A stretch of 64,000 nt of DNA from Agrobacterium leguminum (GTDB lineage: Bacteria > Pseudomonadota > Alphaproteobacteria > Rhizobiales > Rhizobiaceae), in contig NZ_JADQWB010000001.1 in the NCBI RefSeq assembly GCF_015704895.1, forward strand, positions 496,001 through 560,000, read 5' to 3'. The notes below the pieces were generated by a model. It made no database searches, had not been told where the DNA came from, and worked only from the letters and a program-made list of their open reading frames with translations. Positions 18,789 through 27,787 of the stretch are shown here, piece after piece. The translations under genes and the position numbers were made by a program. Position 1 is the first letter of the stretch, and every line of letters starts with the position of its first letter.

Positions 18789-20192
18789 ATGCACCAGTTC
18801 GATCTGATTGTTGTCGGCAGCGGTCCGGCGGGAAGACGGGCCGCCATTCAGGCCGCCAAGCTCGAAAAGAGGGTTCTGGTCATCGAGAAGGGCAGCCGCG
18901 TCGGCGGCGTTTCCGTGCACACCGGCACCATTCCATCGAAGACCCTGCGCGAGACGGCGCTCAACCTCACCGGCTGGCGCGAGCGCGGTTTTTACGGCCG
19001 CGCCTATCGCGTCAAGCAGGAGATCGATGCGGAAGACCTGCGCCGCCGCCTGCTCATCACGCTGGATCACGAAGTGGAAGTGCTGGAACACCAGTTCGCC
19101 CGCAACCGCGTGCAGCACATTCGCGGCACGGCGAGCTTCATCGACGCCAACACCATGAAGGTGGTGAAGAGCGACGGCGAAATCATGACCGTGACAGGCA
19201 CCTCCATCCTGCTGACGATCGGCACCCGACCCTATCGGCCGCCGCATATTCCCTTCGATGGCGAAGCGGTGCTCGATTCGGACGAGATTCTCGAGATCAA
19301 GGAACTGCCGCGCTCCATGGTCGTCGTCGGCGCCGGCGTCATCGGCATCGAATATGCCACCATTTTCAGCGCGCTCGATACGCAGGTGACGGTGGTGGAG
19401 CCGCGCGAAACCATGCTGGAATTCATCGACAAGGAAATCGTCGAGGACTTCACCTATCAGCTGCGCGACCGCAACATGAAGCTGATCTTCGGCCAGAAGG
19501 CGGAAAAGGTGGAGCGCGACGAAAGCGGCAAATGCCTCGTCTCGCTTGGCAATGGCCGCGTGCTGAAGGCCGAGACGGTGCTGTTTGCCGCTGGCCGCGT
19601 CGGCGCCACCGATACGCTCAATCTTTCGGCCTGCGGGCTGGAGGCCGACAGCCGCGGCCGCCTGAAGGTCGATCCCGAAACCTTCCAGACCTCGGTGCCG
19701 AATATCTATGCCGCCGGCGACATCATCGGTTTCCCGAGCCTTGCCTCCACCTCCATGGAACAGGGCCGCATCGCCGCCCGCCACGCCGTCGGCGCACCAG
19801 CCGGCGAACCGCCGCAATTCTTCCCCTATGGCATCTATGCCGTACCGGAAATCTCCACCTGCGGCCTGACGGAAGAAGAAGTCATCGAACGCGGCATTCC
19901 CTATGAATGCGGCATCGCCCATTTCCGCGAAACCTCGCGCGGCCACATCATGGGTCTCGACAGCGGCCTCTTGAAGATGATCTTCTCGCTGAAAACCCGC
20001 CGCCTGCTCGGCGTCCACATCGTCGGCGAAGGCGCGACCGAACTGGTGCATATCGGCCAGGCGGTGCTGAACCTCAAAGGCACTGTGGAATATTTCGTGG
20101 AGAATACGTTCAACTATCCGACGCTTGCCGAGGCTTATAAGATTGCGGGGCTCGATGCGTGGAACCGCATGGGTGAGATCAGGAAGGACTAG
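18789..20192 (+). CDS. sthA: Soluble pyridine nucleotide transhydrogenase
   Basis: 467 residues of the flavoprotein disulfide-reductase fold: FAD site VVGSGPAGRRAAIQAA (about 8-23), NAD(P) site VVVGAGVIGIEYATIFSAL (about 178-196), second FAD site IYAAGDIIGFPSLAS (about 300-314), and a dimerisation domain. The position where reductases carry the redox cysteine pair reads VHTGTIPSKTLRE, without cysteines, which is the mark of SthA and separates it from lipoamide or glutathione reductase. It balances NADPH and NADH in the cytoplasm. The ATG at 18789 directly precedes the fold; a longer frame to 18651 has no support. Confidence 0.92.
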   Translation: MHQFDLIVVGSGPAGRRAAIQAAKLEKRVLVIEKGSRVGGVSVHTGTIPSKTLRETALNLTGWRERGFYGRAYRVKQEIDAEDLRRRLLITLDHEVEVLEHQFARNRVQHIRGTASFIDANTMKVVKSDGEIMTVTGTSILLTIGTRPYRPPHIPFDGEAVLDSDEILEIKELPRSMVVVGAGVIGIEYATIFSALDTQVTVVEPRETMLEFIDKEIVEDFTYQLRDRNMKLIFGQKAEKVERDESGKCLVSLGNGRVLKAETVLFAAGRVGATDTLNLSACGLEADSRGRLKVDPETFQTSVPNIYAAGDIIGFPSLASTSMEQGRIAARHAVGAPAGEPPQFFPYGIYAVPEISTCGLTEEEVIERGIPYECGIAHFRETSRGHIMGLDSGLLKMIFSLKTRRLLGVHIVGEGATELVHIGQAVLNLKGTVEYFVENTFNYPTLAEAYKIAGLDAWNRMGEIRKD

Positions 20193-20240
20193 GCTTTTGT
20201 TGCGGGGAGAGTTCGTGCGATATGCGCAACCCTCTCCTCC

Positions 20241-20326
20241 GTCATGCTCGGGCCTGTCCCGAGCATCTGCGACGCCGCAATTTTATGCGACGTGATTAGA
20301 TCCTTGGGACGAGCCCAAGGATGACG
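20241..20326. repeat. Degenerate class B repeat, copy 2
   Basis: About 86 bp: hairpin CATGCTCGGGCCTGTCCCGAGCATC at the left and GATCCTTGGGACGAGCCCAAGGATGACG at the right, joined by a shorter AT-richer centre (CAATTTTATGCGACG). The end logic is that of class B but the usual core is missing. It lies between converging sthA and the secreted-protein gene. Confidence 0.65.
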
Positions 20327-20391
20327 CCGCGTAGGGCGCGAAAATGCCTATCGTTTCTGCTCATTCATCCGACAACCGGTAGGGCACTCCC

Positions 20392-21042
20392 TCACCACCG
20401 AATACTATACCGCGCACTCACCCCCGGCCGGAAATGATCCGCATAACCCTGATCGAGCGTCCCCCGCACAGTCAGGTGATCGCCCAGTTTCTGCTCCACC
20501 GCCACGCCGCTGCTGAACTCGTTGAAACTGTTGCGGCTCGCCCCCGTCAGCACAAAGGCCGTGCCGGTTTCCGAGCGGGAAAGGCGCAGCGACTGCGACA
20601 CATCGAGGCCATTCCATTGCTGCGCCGTGCCGTCATAACGCACGGTGAAATTGCGGTTCGCCTCGATATCCAGCTCCGGCGTAACGATGCGCTTCTGCTG
20701 CGAGGTCACGGAAACGCTGCTCGATCCCGTCAGCGCATTGAAGATGACGCCGACATCACGGGCCAGGGAAACGCCGGGCAACTGTTCGGCCAGCAGCGTG
20801 ACATTGCCCCATACCCGCACCGGTGTATCCACCACCTGCCCCGTCTTGGAAGTGCTCATGCCCATTTCCAGCCCCGCGCGAATGGGCGTATCGACCGGCA
20901 GTTTCGCGCCGATGCGCGCCGTATAGGAACGGTCCGAATTCTTCACCGGCTTCCAGATCAACCCGGCCTCATCGGCATGGGCCGCGGTACTAGTGGCGGT
21001 GAAAAGAGACAACAGAAGGGTAAAACCCATTCGTGGCGACAT
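20392..21042 (-). CDS. Secreted protein of unknown function, probably beta-rich
   Basis: 216 residues. I do not recognise the family. A signal peptide (MGFTLLLSLFTATSTAAHA, cleavage near residue 22) precedes a body of alternating polar and hydrophobic residues (YTARIGAKLPVDTPIRAGLEM, RNFTVRYDGTAQQWNGLDV, HLTVRGTLDQGYADHFRPG) that ends in an aromatic residue (ARYSIRW). That is the pattern of outer-membrane beta-barrel strands, so an outer-membrane or periplasmic beta-protein is likely. The ATG at 21042 has AGGGGA ahead of it. It stands alone between a repeat and a 437-bp gap. Confidence 0.65.
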   Translation of the reverse strand: MSPRMGFTLLLSLFTATSTAAHADEAGLIWKPVKNSDRSYTARIGAKLPVDTPIRAGLEMGMSTSKTGQVVDTPVRVWGNVTLLAEQLPGVSLARDVGVIFNALTGSSSVSVTSQQKRIVTPELDIEANRNFTVRYDGTAQQWNGLDVSQSLRLSRSETGTAFVLTGASRNSFNEFSSGVAVEQKLGDHLTVRGTLDQGYADHFRPGVSARYSIRW

Positions 21043-21479
21043 ACTTGTCCCCTGGCAAATTAAGGGCACACCGGGAGAACCCGGCAGGCACGGTAAAAGC
21101 TTAAGGCCAATGGTTTGGCAGCGATAAGGCCGCGCAAGAGCGGCACATAATGCCCGAACGACCGCATGCAGCGGCCGGGGCAAATCATGCTGCGCAGGGT
21201 GCCAGATGAACGGGAGATGAACAAGAGCAGATGCAGCAAAAAATCATGCTGCACTGCATTGTGATCGGGAAACTTCCCATGAGCGGTGCGCCGACCGCTT
21301 GACGAATCGGCTTTTTCCAACGGATATTTGCCCCGCGTAGCCTGCGCCTAACCTCCACGACCTTCCCCAGCAGGGTCTTCAATGGAGGCAAAGGGACCAT
21401 TGTCTCAGGCAATTGTCTTGGTCCGATCGTTTCGGGCGGGTTGCTGGGGAACTGCGTCCGGGACGTGAAAGGCCTGACA
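21043..21479. other. 437-bp intergenic region between divergent genes
   Basis: The region holds the promoters of the secreted-protein gene and the hydrolase gene. I see a short hairpin CCGGGAGAACCCGG (21071-21084) in the leader of the leftward gene and nothing else that I can name. Short open frames here have no ribosome sites. Confidence 0.4.
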
Positions 21480-22469
21480 ATGACGCAAAATAGCAACCTA
21501 AAACGGCGTGTAAGAGCGCGCGCAGCCAAAACCGGCGAATCCTATACAGCTGCTCTCCAGCATATTCGCAGAGTACCGGACGCTCCTTTGAGCAACTCAA
21601 TACGAGTGGCGGTCGCGCAAACATCCTTGTTCAACGATCCTCGGGACGTCTCCGCCCTAAAAATCTGCGGACAGGAAATACGCCGTCTCATGGACGATGC
21701 CCATAAGGCTGGCGCTCGTCTCATACATTTCCCTGAAGGGGCGACGTGCTGGCCTCATAAACGGATCATGTCAGAGACTGGTCCGGGGCAAATCGGACCA
21801 TCCGACTGGACACGCTTTGAATGGGAAACTCTGCGCGAAGAACTGGAGGCGATCAGAAAACTGGCGCGCAAGCTGAAGCTTTGGACAGTTCTGGGTGCGG
21901 TCCATCGACTGACACCGCCGCACCGGCCATATAACAGCCTGTATGTCGTCTCCGATCGTGGGAAGCTCGTCACCCGCTACGACGAACGTTTGCTGTCGAA
22001 CACCAAAATCTCGTTCATGTACTCGCCCGGACATATTCCGGTGACGTTCGAAGTCGATGGCTTCCGTTTCGGTTGCGCGCTTGGCATGGAAGCGCACTAC
22101 CCGGAAATATTCATGGAATATGAGAAGCTGAATGTCGATTGCATGCTGTTTTCGACTGCAGGCGAAGATGCTTCCAATGCCCCTGCGTTTGCCGCCGAGA
22201 TATTGGGACATGCAGCGAGCAACACCTATTGGGTCAGCTATTCAACCCTTGCCGCCCAGAGCCCCGGCGCGCCCTCCGGAATCGCAGCACCGGATGGTCA
22301 ATGGGTGGCGCAATGCCCGATGAACGGTTTACCAGCTATCGCGCTCGCGGATCTCATCATAGATCGCGAACATCCCGCGCGACCATGGCGCAGAAAAGCT
22401 CGCACCGATCTCTACGCCCCTCATCAGGTGGATAACGATCCGAGAAGCGACGGCCGGAAGGAGTTCTAG
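21480..22469 (+). CDS. Carbon-nitrogen hydrolase (nitrilase superfamily) with basic N-terminal extension
   Basis: 329 residues. After a 46-residue leader, a nitrilase domain begins at SIRVAVAQTSLFNDP. The triad is visible: Glu in IHFPEGA (about 92), Lys in LLSNTK (about 180), and Cys in FRFGCALGMEAHYPE (about 202), where the usual CYD is CAL. The leader, with KRRVRARAAKTGESYTAALQ, is a small basic helix-rich module not part of the fold. The reaction (amide or nitrile hydrolysis) is inferred; the substrate is unknown. Codon use and base composition look less GC-rich than neighbouring genes, which suggests later acquisition. The ATG at 21480 has only a weak AAAGG ribosome site. Confidence 0.8.
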   Translation: MTQNSNLKRRVRARAAKTGESYTAALQHIRRVPDAPLSNSIRVAVAQTSLFNDPRDVSALKICGQEIRRLMDDAHKAGARLIHFPEGATCWPHKRIMSETGPGQIGPSDWTRFEWETLREELEAIRKLARKLKLWTVLGAVHRLTPPHRPYNSLYVVSDRGKLVTRYDERLLSNTKISFMYSPGHIPVTFEVDGFRFGCALGMEAHYPEIFMEYEKLNVDCMLFSTAGEDASNAPAFAAEILGHAASNTYWVSYSTLAAQSPGAPSGIAAPDGQWVAQCPMNGLPAIALADLIIDREHPARPWRRKARTDLYAPHQVDNDPRSDGRKEF

Positions 22470-22548
22470 CATAGCGGCCAGTGGCGATGATTACGCCGCT
22501 GGCCAACCGGTTCAAGGCCGACCACATCGCATCCTGAATCAACCAAAA

Positions 22549-22572
22549 AGGCCGCAGCTTGCGCCACGGCCC
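22549..22572 (-). terminator. Terminator of tig
   Basis: On the minus strand, GGCCGTGGCGCAAGCTGCGGCC folds into a stem and is followed by TTTTTGG. It begins about 30 nt after the tig stop codon. Confidence 0.7.
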
Positions 22573-22601
22573 CTTGTTCAATCAGCTTGCACTGAAGAAG
22601 A

Positions 22602-24080
22602 TTATTCGGCGTCGCCTTCGGCGGCCTTCTTCTTGGCCGGAGCCTTCTTCTTCGGAGCGGCTTCTTCGCCTTCAGCGGCGTCGTCAGCCTTGGCAGCAGC
22701 CTTTTTCTTGGCAGGCGCCTTCTTCTTGGTTTCCGTTGCTTCTTCGCCGTCGTCAGCCAGAAGCTCTTCCTTGGAAACGGTCTTGTCCGTTACCGAGATT
22801 TCGGAAAGCAGCTTGTCGATGACCTTTTCTTCGAAGATCGGAGCGCGCAGCGAAGCGGAAGCGCCGGGGGTGTTGCGGAAGAAATCGAGGATTTCCTTCT
22901 GCTGGCCCGGGAACTGCTGCAGCTGCTGGAACAGCGCGCGCTGCATTTCTTCTTCGGTCACTTCCACGCCGGCCTTTTCGCCGATTTCGGAGAGAACGAG
23001 GCCGAGACGGACGCGGCGTTCAGCCAGCTTGCGATATTCTTCGCGGGCTTCTTCTTCGGTCGTGTCTTCGTCAGCGAAGGTCTTGCCCGACTGGGCGAGA
23101 TCGGTGTTGATCTGACGCCAGATGTTGTCGAACTCGGCGTCGACGAGACCGGCCGGCGTGTCGAACTTGTACATTTCGTCCAGCTGGTCGAGGATCTGAC
23201 GCTTGACCTTCTGGCGGGTGATGTTGCCGTACTGGCTTTCGATCTGGCCCTTGACGATTTCCTTCAGCTTTTCAGCCGATTCGAGACCGAGCTTGGTGGC
23301 CAGTTCGTCGTTGATTTCGACGGCAGCAGCGGCAGCGACTTCCTTGACGGTGATGTCGAAGTTGGCTTCCTTGCCAGCAAGGTTCGCAGCCGGGTAGTCG
23401 GCCGGGAAGGTCACTGTGATGGTCTTTTCATCGCCAGCCTTGACGCCGACCAGCTGGTCTTCGAAGCCGGGGATGAAGCGGCCGGAACCGAGAACCAGTT
23501 CGGCATCTTCGGCAGCGCCGCCGTCGAAGGCAACGCCGTCAACCTTGCCGAGATAGTTCATGGTGACGCGGTCGCCATCGGCGGCCTTGCCCTTCTTGGT
23601 CTCGTAGGTGCGGGCGCTTTCAGCGATCTTCAGGATCTGCTCGTTGATTTCGTCTTCGGAGACTTCAACAACTTCGCGGGTCACCTTGATGCCGTCATTG
23701 GCCTTCAGTTCGATGGCCGGAATGATTTCGTAGGCAACGGTGAATTCGAAATCGGATTCGGCCGACAGGATCTTTTCGGCTTCCTGCTCGTCTTCGGTCA
23801 TGGAGATGGCCGGCTGCGTCGCAGACTTCTCGCCGCGGCTGGAGAGGATTTCGGTCGGCTTTTCACGAACCAGCTCGTTGACGAGGTCGGCCATGATGGA
23901 CTTGCCGTACATCTTCTTCAGGTGGCCCATCGGCACCTTGCCGGGACGGAAACCGTTGATGCGAACCTTGTCCTTGGCGTCAACCAGGCGTTCGTCCAGA
24001 CGAGCCTTCATGTCGGCGGCCGGAATAACGACCTTGAGTTCGCGCTTCAGCCCTTCAGCGAGCGTTTCGATAACCTGCAT
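22602..24080 (-). CDS. tig: Trigger factor, ribosome-associated chaperone and prolyl isomerase
   Basis: 492 residues. The N-terminal ribosome-binding domain carries the signature [18 protein letters not shown] (about 43-60). A FKBP-type isomerase domain follows ([20 protein letters not shown], about 160-180, and [21 protein letters not shown]), then the helical C-terminal arms. The last 45 residues are an unusual tail of Lys-Ala-Pro repeats ([13 protein letters not shown] twice) mixed with acidic patches, longer than the E. coli protein needs. It binds nascent chains at the ribosome exit. The ATG at 24080 is the only start that fits the domain; the gene is monocistronic with a terminator at 22549. 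Confidence 0.95.
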   Translation of the reverse strand: MQVIETLAEGLKRELKVVIPAADMKARLDERLVDAKDKVRINGFRPGKVPMGHLKKMYGKSIMADLVNELVREKPTEILSSRGEKSATQPAISMTEDEQEAEKILSAESDFEFTVAYEIIPAIELKANDGIKVTREVVEVSEDEINEQILKIAESARTYETKKGKAADGDRVTMNYLGKVDGVAFDGGAAEDAELVLGSGRFIPGFEDQLVGVKAGDEKTITVTFPADYPAANLAGKEANFDITVKEVAAAAAVEINDELATKLGLESAEKLKEIVKGQIESQYGNITRQKVKRQILDQLDEMYKFDTPAGLVDAEFDNIWRQINTDLAQSGKTFADEDTTEEEAREEYRKLAERRVRLGLVLSEIGEKAGVEVTEEEMQRALFQQLQQFPGQQKEILDFFRNTPGASASLRAPIFEEKVIDKLLSEISVTDKTVSKEELLADDGEEATETKKKAPAKKKAAAKADDAAEGEEAAPKKKAPAKKKAAEGDAE

Positions 24081-24319
24081 TTTCCTAACCTTCACATCAT
24101 GGCGGCGGTGCTCAGACAGCCGTTGGTTTACTTTCGAGCACTGCGCCGGAAACATCGTTCCCCGGCCGTGGCTTCCCTTATTTCTTTACACAAGCGCCTG
24201 CCGGACACCATTTAGCCTGCACCGGAGAAAAGACCAAAGGGGAGAAATGAACCCCGAAGCTCCCCGCATCTTATAAAGATGCACTCTGGCGCAAGCGTGG
24301 CGCAGCCATGCCTTGCTTG

Positions 24320-24402
24320 TGGTGCGGGTAGAGAGACTCGAACTCCCACGCCGAAGCGTTGGTACCTAAAACCAATGCGTCTACCAATTCCGCCATACCC
24401 GC
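24320..24402 (-). tRNA. tRNA-Leu (anticodon UAG)
   Basis: Reading the minus strand from 24402: acceptor GCGGGTA pairs with TACCCGC, the discriminator is A and CCA is encoded. The D-arm is GGCGGAATTGGTAGACGC. The anticodon stem TTGGT/ACCAA frames the loop TTTAGGT, with TAG at the anticodon. The variable arm AACGCTTCGGCGT is of class II length, and the T-arm is GGGAGTTCGAGTCTC. Class II form and the TAG anticodon identify leucine, reading CUA and, by wobble, other CUN codons. Confidence 0.95.
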
Positions 24403-25066
24403 ACGTTGGGCGGCGGTATGTCACAATGTTCAGAAAGGGTCAAGCACGCCTTATCGCCGCCTTTCGTTTCCTCCGGACTTTTCTCATCCCCCGCGCCGGT
24501 GGCGGGAGGCGGCCGCGCTCTCCGCTTATTCGCCACCCGCGCCGGGGAACAGGGCGCAACAGCCGGACAGAGGCGATTTGGCGCGGAAAACGGCAAGCCG
24601 CACCGCGCCCGCCTCTCATCGCCTTCCCGCCCCACCTCGCCCGGCGCATCGCATGCAGGCAGGCGGATAAAACAGGCAATATTTATGCGGCTACATTGAC
24701 ATTATATATAGCGCGCCCCGCAGCCCAGTTACCGGATTGCCGGCCCCTGCTCCAGACCAGCGATTGAGGGGCTTCCGCACCCCGCCCCGCCCCTTATCCG
24801 GTCATCCCTCACGCCTTCGCACTGCCGGAGCCCCAGACGATCACCAAAAGCACACAAATTGGTCACAAATTATGCATGAATCGCCGCAATCGGCCTGTTT
24901 TACCGGCGTGCATTGCAATGCGTGCATAGGTGGCATCTTGCTTTGTCTGTTTTTGTTTTGATTAAACCGATTATATTCATGGTCATACAGAGATCGAGTT
25001 CAGCCCCGGACCAACGCCTCCCAAGACTGGCCGCAGAGACTGAACAGCACGAAGAGGAAGATGAAA
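24403..25066. other. 664-bp gap between tRNA-Leu and the first DUF1127 gene
   Basis: No convincing gene. The right half is AT-rich and holds the leader of the DUF1127 gene, with repeated TGCA-type motifs: ATGCATGAA at about 24872 and TGCATTGCAATGCGTGCATA at 24909-24928, followed by a T-rich stretch. These may be binding sites for a LysR-type regulator. The left half contains no feature I can name. Confidence 0.45.
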
Positions 25067-25213
25067 ATGAACATTGCACGCTCGCTCACCAACTGGCGCA
25101 AGTATCGTCAGACCGTAACCGAACTCGGCCGCATGACCGACCGCGAACTGAGTGACCTCGGCATTGGCCGTCAGGACATCCGCCGCGTCGCCAAGACCGC
25201 CGTCGGCTTCTGA
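25067..25213 (+). CDS. DUF1127 small arginine-rich protein, copy 1
   Basis: 48 residues: an N-terminal helix (IARSLTNWRKYRQTVTEL) and the DUF1127 (YjiS-like) core LSDLGIGRQDIRRVAK. Such proteins are tiny, basic and cytoplasmic. In Agrobacterium some have been linked to phosphate and carbon metabolism, and an RNA-binding role is known for a relative in Rhodobacter. AGAGGAAG precedes two in-frame ATGs (25061 and 25067); the second gives proper spacing. A clear terminator follows at 25261. A paralogue lies 480 bp downstream. Confidence 0.88.
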   Translation: MNIARSLTNWRKYRQTVTELGRMTDRELSDLGIGRQDIRRVAKTAVGF

Positions 25214-25260
25214 TTATACGCCCCGCCGCTCCTTGCGGCGGATGCGCGACGACCTACCCA

Positions 25261-25292
25261 AAAAGGCCTGAGGCTCCCGCCTCCGGCCTTTT
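25261..25292 (+). terminator. Rho-independent terminator after DUF1127 copy 1
   Basis: AAAAGGCC TGAGG pairs with CCTCCGGCCTTTT around a short loop, giving a GC-rich stem flanked by A and T runs and followed by TCTCGTTTT. It lies 47 nt after the stop codon. Confidence 0.88.
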
Positions 25293-25693
25293 CTCGTTTT
25301 GGGCGGTTCTCCGGGTCGAAGCGGCACTGCCTTAGCCGCCAGCAGGGTCGGCAGATGAAAAATGCATCGATGGCCGACCATTTACGCAGCGCCCGGATAA
25401 CGTCCGAGCCCCTCCCGACGCGCCTTTTCACACCTGAAAGCGCCTTTAGCGCCGCCAAAGGCTGCCATATCAGTCAAAACCGCCTGAAACACAGGCATTT
25501 CCGCTCATATTTTGCTCAGATGATATTCAAAGCCGCAAATTTAGCCGACATACTGCACAAATGCATGGCAGTAGCCTAAATTCTGCACTGCACAACATGG
25601 CTCAATGTCTATATATAAACCTCAACAGCCGAGAGCACAGAGAAACGCTGAGCCGGCAGACGAAATCAACAGAGATAGATTGAGGAAACGACC
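25293..25693. promoter_or_regulatory. Leader and promoter region of DUF1127 copy 2
   Basis: About 400 bp without a gene. The last 150 bp are AT-rich with several TGCA motifs: CTGCACAAATGCATGGCAG (25553-25571) is a dyad, followed by TTCTGCACTGCACAAC. A TATATATAA run at about 25610 is a plausible -10 region. Similar TGCA motifs occur ahead of copy 1, which suggests a shared regulator. The 5' part shows nothing else. Confidence 0.45.
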
Positions 25694-25837
25694 ATGAACC
25701 CTATCCGCATCGCTAAGAACTGGATCTCCTACCGCCGCACGATCAACGAACTTGGCAGCCTTTCCAACCAGGCTCTGAGCGACATCGGCCTGACCCGTTA
25801 CGACATCCGTAACGTAGCAGCCCGTTCGTTCCGCTAA
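25694..25837 (+). CDS. DUF1127 small arginine-rich protein, copy 2
   Basis: 47 residues, a paralogue of the protein at 25067 with the same layout: NWISYRRTINELGSLSNQALS, then the core DIGLTRYDIRNVA. It begins with ATG 8 nt after a strong GAGGAAA ribosome site. It has its own leader and its own terminator (25895), so it is a separate transcription unit rather than part of an operon with copy 1. Role as for copy 1: a small basic regulator, probably acting on RNA or a partner protein. Confidence 0.88.
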   Translation: MNPIRIAKNWISYRRTINELGSLSNQALSDIGLTRYDIRNVAARSFR

Positions 25838-25894
25838 GGCGTAAACGATCGTCCCGCTGCCCGACCTCCAGGGCGCGACGATTGAGCGACAGGT

Positions 25895-25924
25895 AAAAAA
25901 AGCGGCGCCTCTGGCGCCGTTTTT
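25895..25924 (+). terminator. Rho-independent terminator after DUF1127 copy 2
   Basis: CGGCGCC (25903-25909) pairs with GGCGCCG (25913-25919) around TCT, preceded by an A-run and followed by TTTTTG. The stem can extend through the A and T runs. Confidence 0.9.
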
Positions 25925-25984
25925 GATTCTGGAGTTTGGCTGGAGGAACCAGCCTTTGGAAAGGCGCCCGGCATCGCGGCATAT

Positions 25985-26107
25985 TTCTTCTCCCCGCCGG
26001 GGAGAAGGTGGCCCAAAGGGTCGGATGAGGGGGCGACGCCTGCGATAGACCGCACCCTCGCCCCCTCATCCCGCTGCCGCGACCTTCTCCCCGGCGGGGA
26101 GAAGAAA
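25985..26107. repeat. Intergenic palindromic repeat, class A, copy 4
   Basis: About 123 bp in the same orientation as copy 1 (GGTGGCCCAAAGGGTCGG arm first). It lies between the second DUF1127 gene and trmFO; the rest of the 460-bp gap holds only the 25895 terminator and the trmFO leader. Confidence 0.85.
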
Positions 26108-26298
26108 CAAGCGGCACCCGCCCGCTCCACATCCCCTCTCTCACATCCCTCACCCTCAAAAACATTTGGCTGCCCCGGCCATGCATGCTAGTGCATCCGC
26201 AAACAATGCCGCGTCCTTCGGGACCCGTGCGGAACAATTACTCGAAAGACAGCCGCCGGACGGGAGCCTTTGCCCCGCGGCCGCCCATGGACGCCAGC

Positions 26299-27744
26299 AT
26301 GCAAGACAAGACCACTTCTCCCATTCACGTCGTGGGCGGCGGACTGGCCGGTTCGGAAGCCGCATGGCAGATCGCGCAAAGCGGTGTGCCCGTCACCCTG
26401 CATGAAATGCGCGGCGTGCGCGGCACGGATGCGCATAAGGGCGATACGCTGGCGGAACTGGTCTGTTCCAACTCCTTCCGCTCCGACGATGCGACCGCCA
26501 ATGCGGTCGGCGTTATCCACGCTGAAATGCGGCTTGCCGGCTCGCTGATCATGGCCTGCGCCGACAGGCACCAGGTGCCCGCCGGCGGCGCGCTTGCCGT
26601 CGATCGCGACGGGTTCTCCGAGGCCGTGACGAAAGAGCTGGAAAGTCACCCTCTGGTGACAATCATCCGCGAAGAGGTGAATGGCCTGCCGCCGAAGGAA
26701 TGGGGCAACTCGATCATCGCCACCGGCCCGCTGACCTCGCCGGATCTCGCAGCCGCCATTCAGGCAGAGACGGGTGAGGATGCGCTCGCCTTTTTCGACG
26801 CCATCGCCCCCATCGTCCACCGCGACAGCATCAATATGGATATCTGCTGGTACCAGTCGCGTTACGACAAGGTCGGCCCCGGCGGCACCGGCAAGGATTA
26901 CATCAACTGCCCGCTGAACGAAGAGCAGTACAACGCCTTCATCGACGCGCTGATTGCCGGCGACACGGTGGGTTTCAAGGAATGGGAAGGCACGCCCTAT
27001 TTCGACGGCTGCCTGCCTATCGAGATCATGGCCGAGCGCGGCCGCGAAACGCTGCGCCATGGCCCGATGAAGCCGATGGGACTGACCAACGCCCATAACC
27101 CCACGGTCAAGGCCTATGCCGTCGTGCAGCTGCGACAGGACAATGCGCTCGGTACGCTCTACAACATGGTCGGTTTCCAGACCAAGCTGAAATACGGTGT
27201 GCAGGCGGATGTATTCCGCATGATACCGGGCCTCGAAAATGCGGAATTCGCGCGCCTCGGCGGCCTGCACCGCAACACCTATATCGATTCCCCGATCCTG
27301 CTCGACCGCTCGCTGAAGCTGAAATCGCGGCCGGACCTGCGTTTCGCCGGCCAGATCACCGGCTGCGAAGGTTATGTGGAAAGCGCCTCCGTCGGCCTTC
27401 TCGCCGGCCGCTTCGCCGCCGCCGAACAGAAAGGCGAGGCCCCGAGCCTGCCGCCGGCCACCACCGCGCTCGGCTCGCTCCTCAACCACATCACCGGCGG
27501 CCACCTCTCCTCCGATGATGAGCCGGGCAAACGCTCCTTCCAGCCGATGAACATCAATTTCGGCCTCTTCCCGGAACTGGCGCCGGGTTCCATCGTCAAG
27601 CCGGAAGGCGTGAAGCGTTTTCGCGGCAAGGACAAGACGATCATGAAACGCCAGCTCATTGCAGCGCGGGCGTTGCGGGATTGTGCGGCGTGGTTGGAGA
27701 CTGGTGAAACCACACCGGAAACCAGCACCGTTCAGGATCATTGA
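26299..27744 (+). CDS. trmFO: Methylenetetrahydrofolate-tRNA-(uracil-5-)-methyltransferase TrmFO
   Basis: 481 residues. The FAD-binding start [18 protein letters not shown] (about 9-26), the segment [12 protein letters not shown] with its conserved cysteine, the CWYQSRYDK region, and the C-terminal [23 protein letters not shown] with MNINFGLFP are all characteristic. It methylates U54 of tRNA to ribothymidine using methylenetetrahydrofolate and FADH2. The ATG at 26299 was chosen because it starts just before the FAD motif; ATGs at 26287 and further upstream are in frame but poorly supported. It stands as a single gene. Confidence 0.93.
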   Translation: MQDKTTSPIHVVGGGLAGSEAAWQIAQSGVPVTLHEMRGVRGTDAHKGDTLAELVCSNSFRSDDATANAVGVIHAEMRLAGSLIMACADRHQVPAGGALAVDRDGFSEAVTKELESHPLVTIIREEVNGLPPKEWGNSIIATGPLTSPDLAAAIQAETGEDALAFFDAIAPIVHRDSINMDICWYQSRYDKVGPGGTGKDYINCPLNEEQYNAFIDALIAGDTVGFKEWEGTPYFDGCLPIEIMAERGRETLRHGPMKPMGLTNAHNPTVKAYAVVQLRQDNALGTLYNMVGFQTKLKYGVQADVFRMIPGLENAEFARLGGLHRNTYIDSPILLDRSLKLKSRPDLRFAGQITGCEGYVESASVGLLAGRFAAAEQKGEAPSLPPATTALGSLLNHITGGHLSSDDEPGKRSFQPMNINFGLFPELAPGSIVKPEGVKRFRGKDKTIMKRQLIAARALRDCAAWLETGETTPETSTVQDH

Positions 27745-27787
27745 ACACGACAGCATTGGCTACGGCGAAAGCCCGTAGCCAATCCCA

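Noticed and set aside
26188-27756. 522-codon open frame antisense to trmFO
   Set aside because: No similarity to any family; entirely covered by a conserved gene on the other strand.
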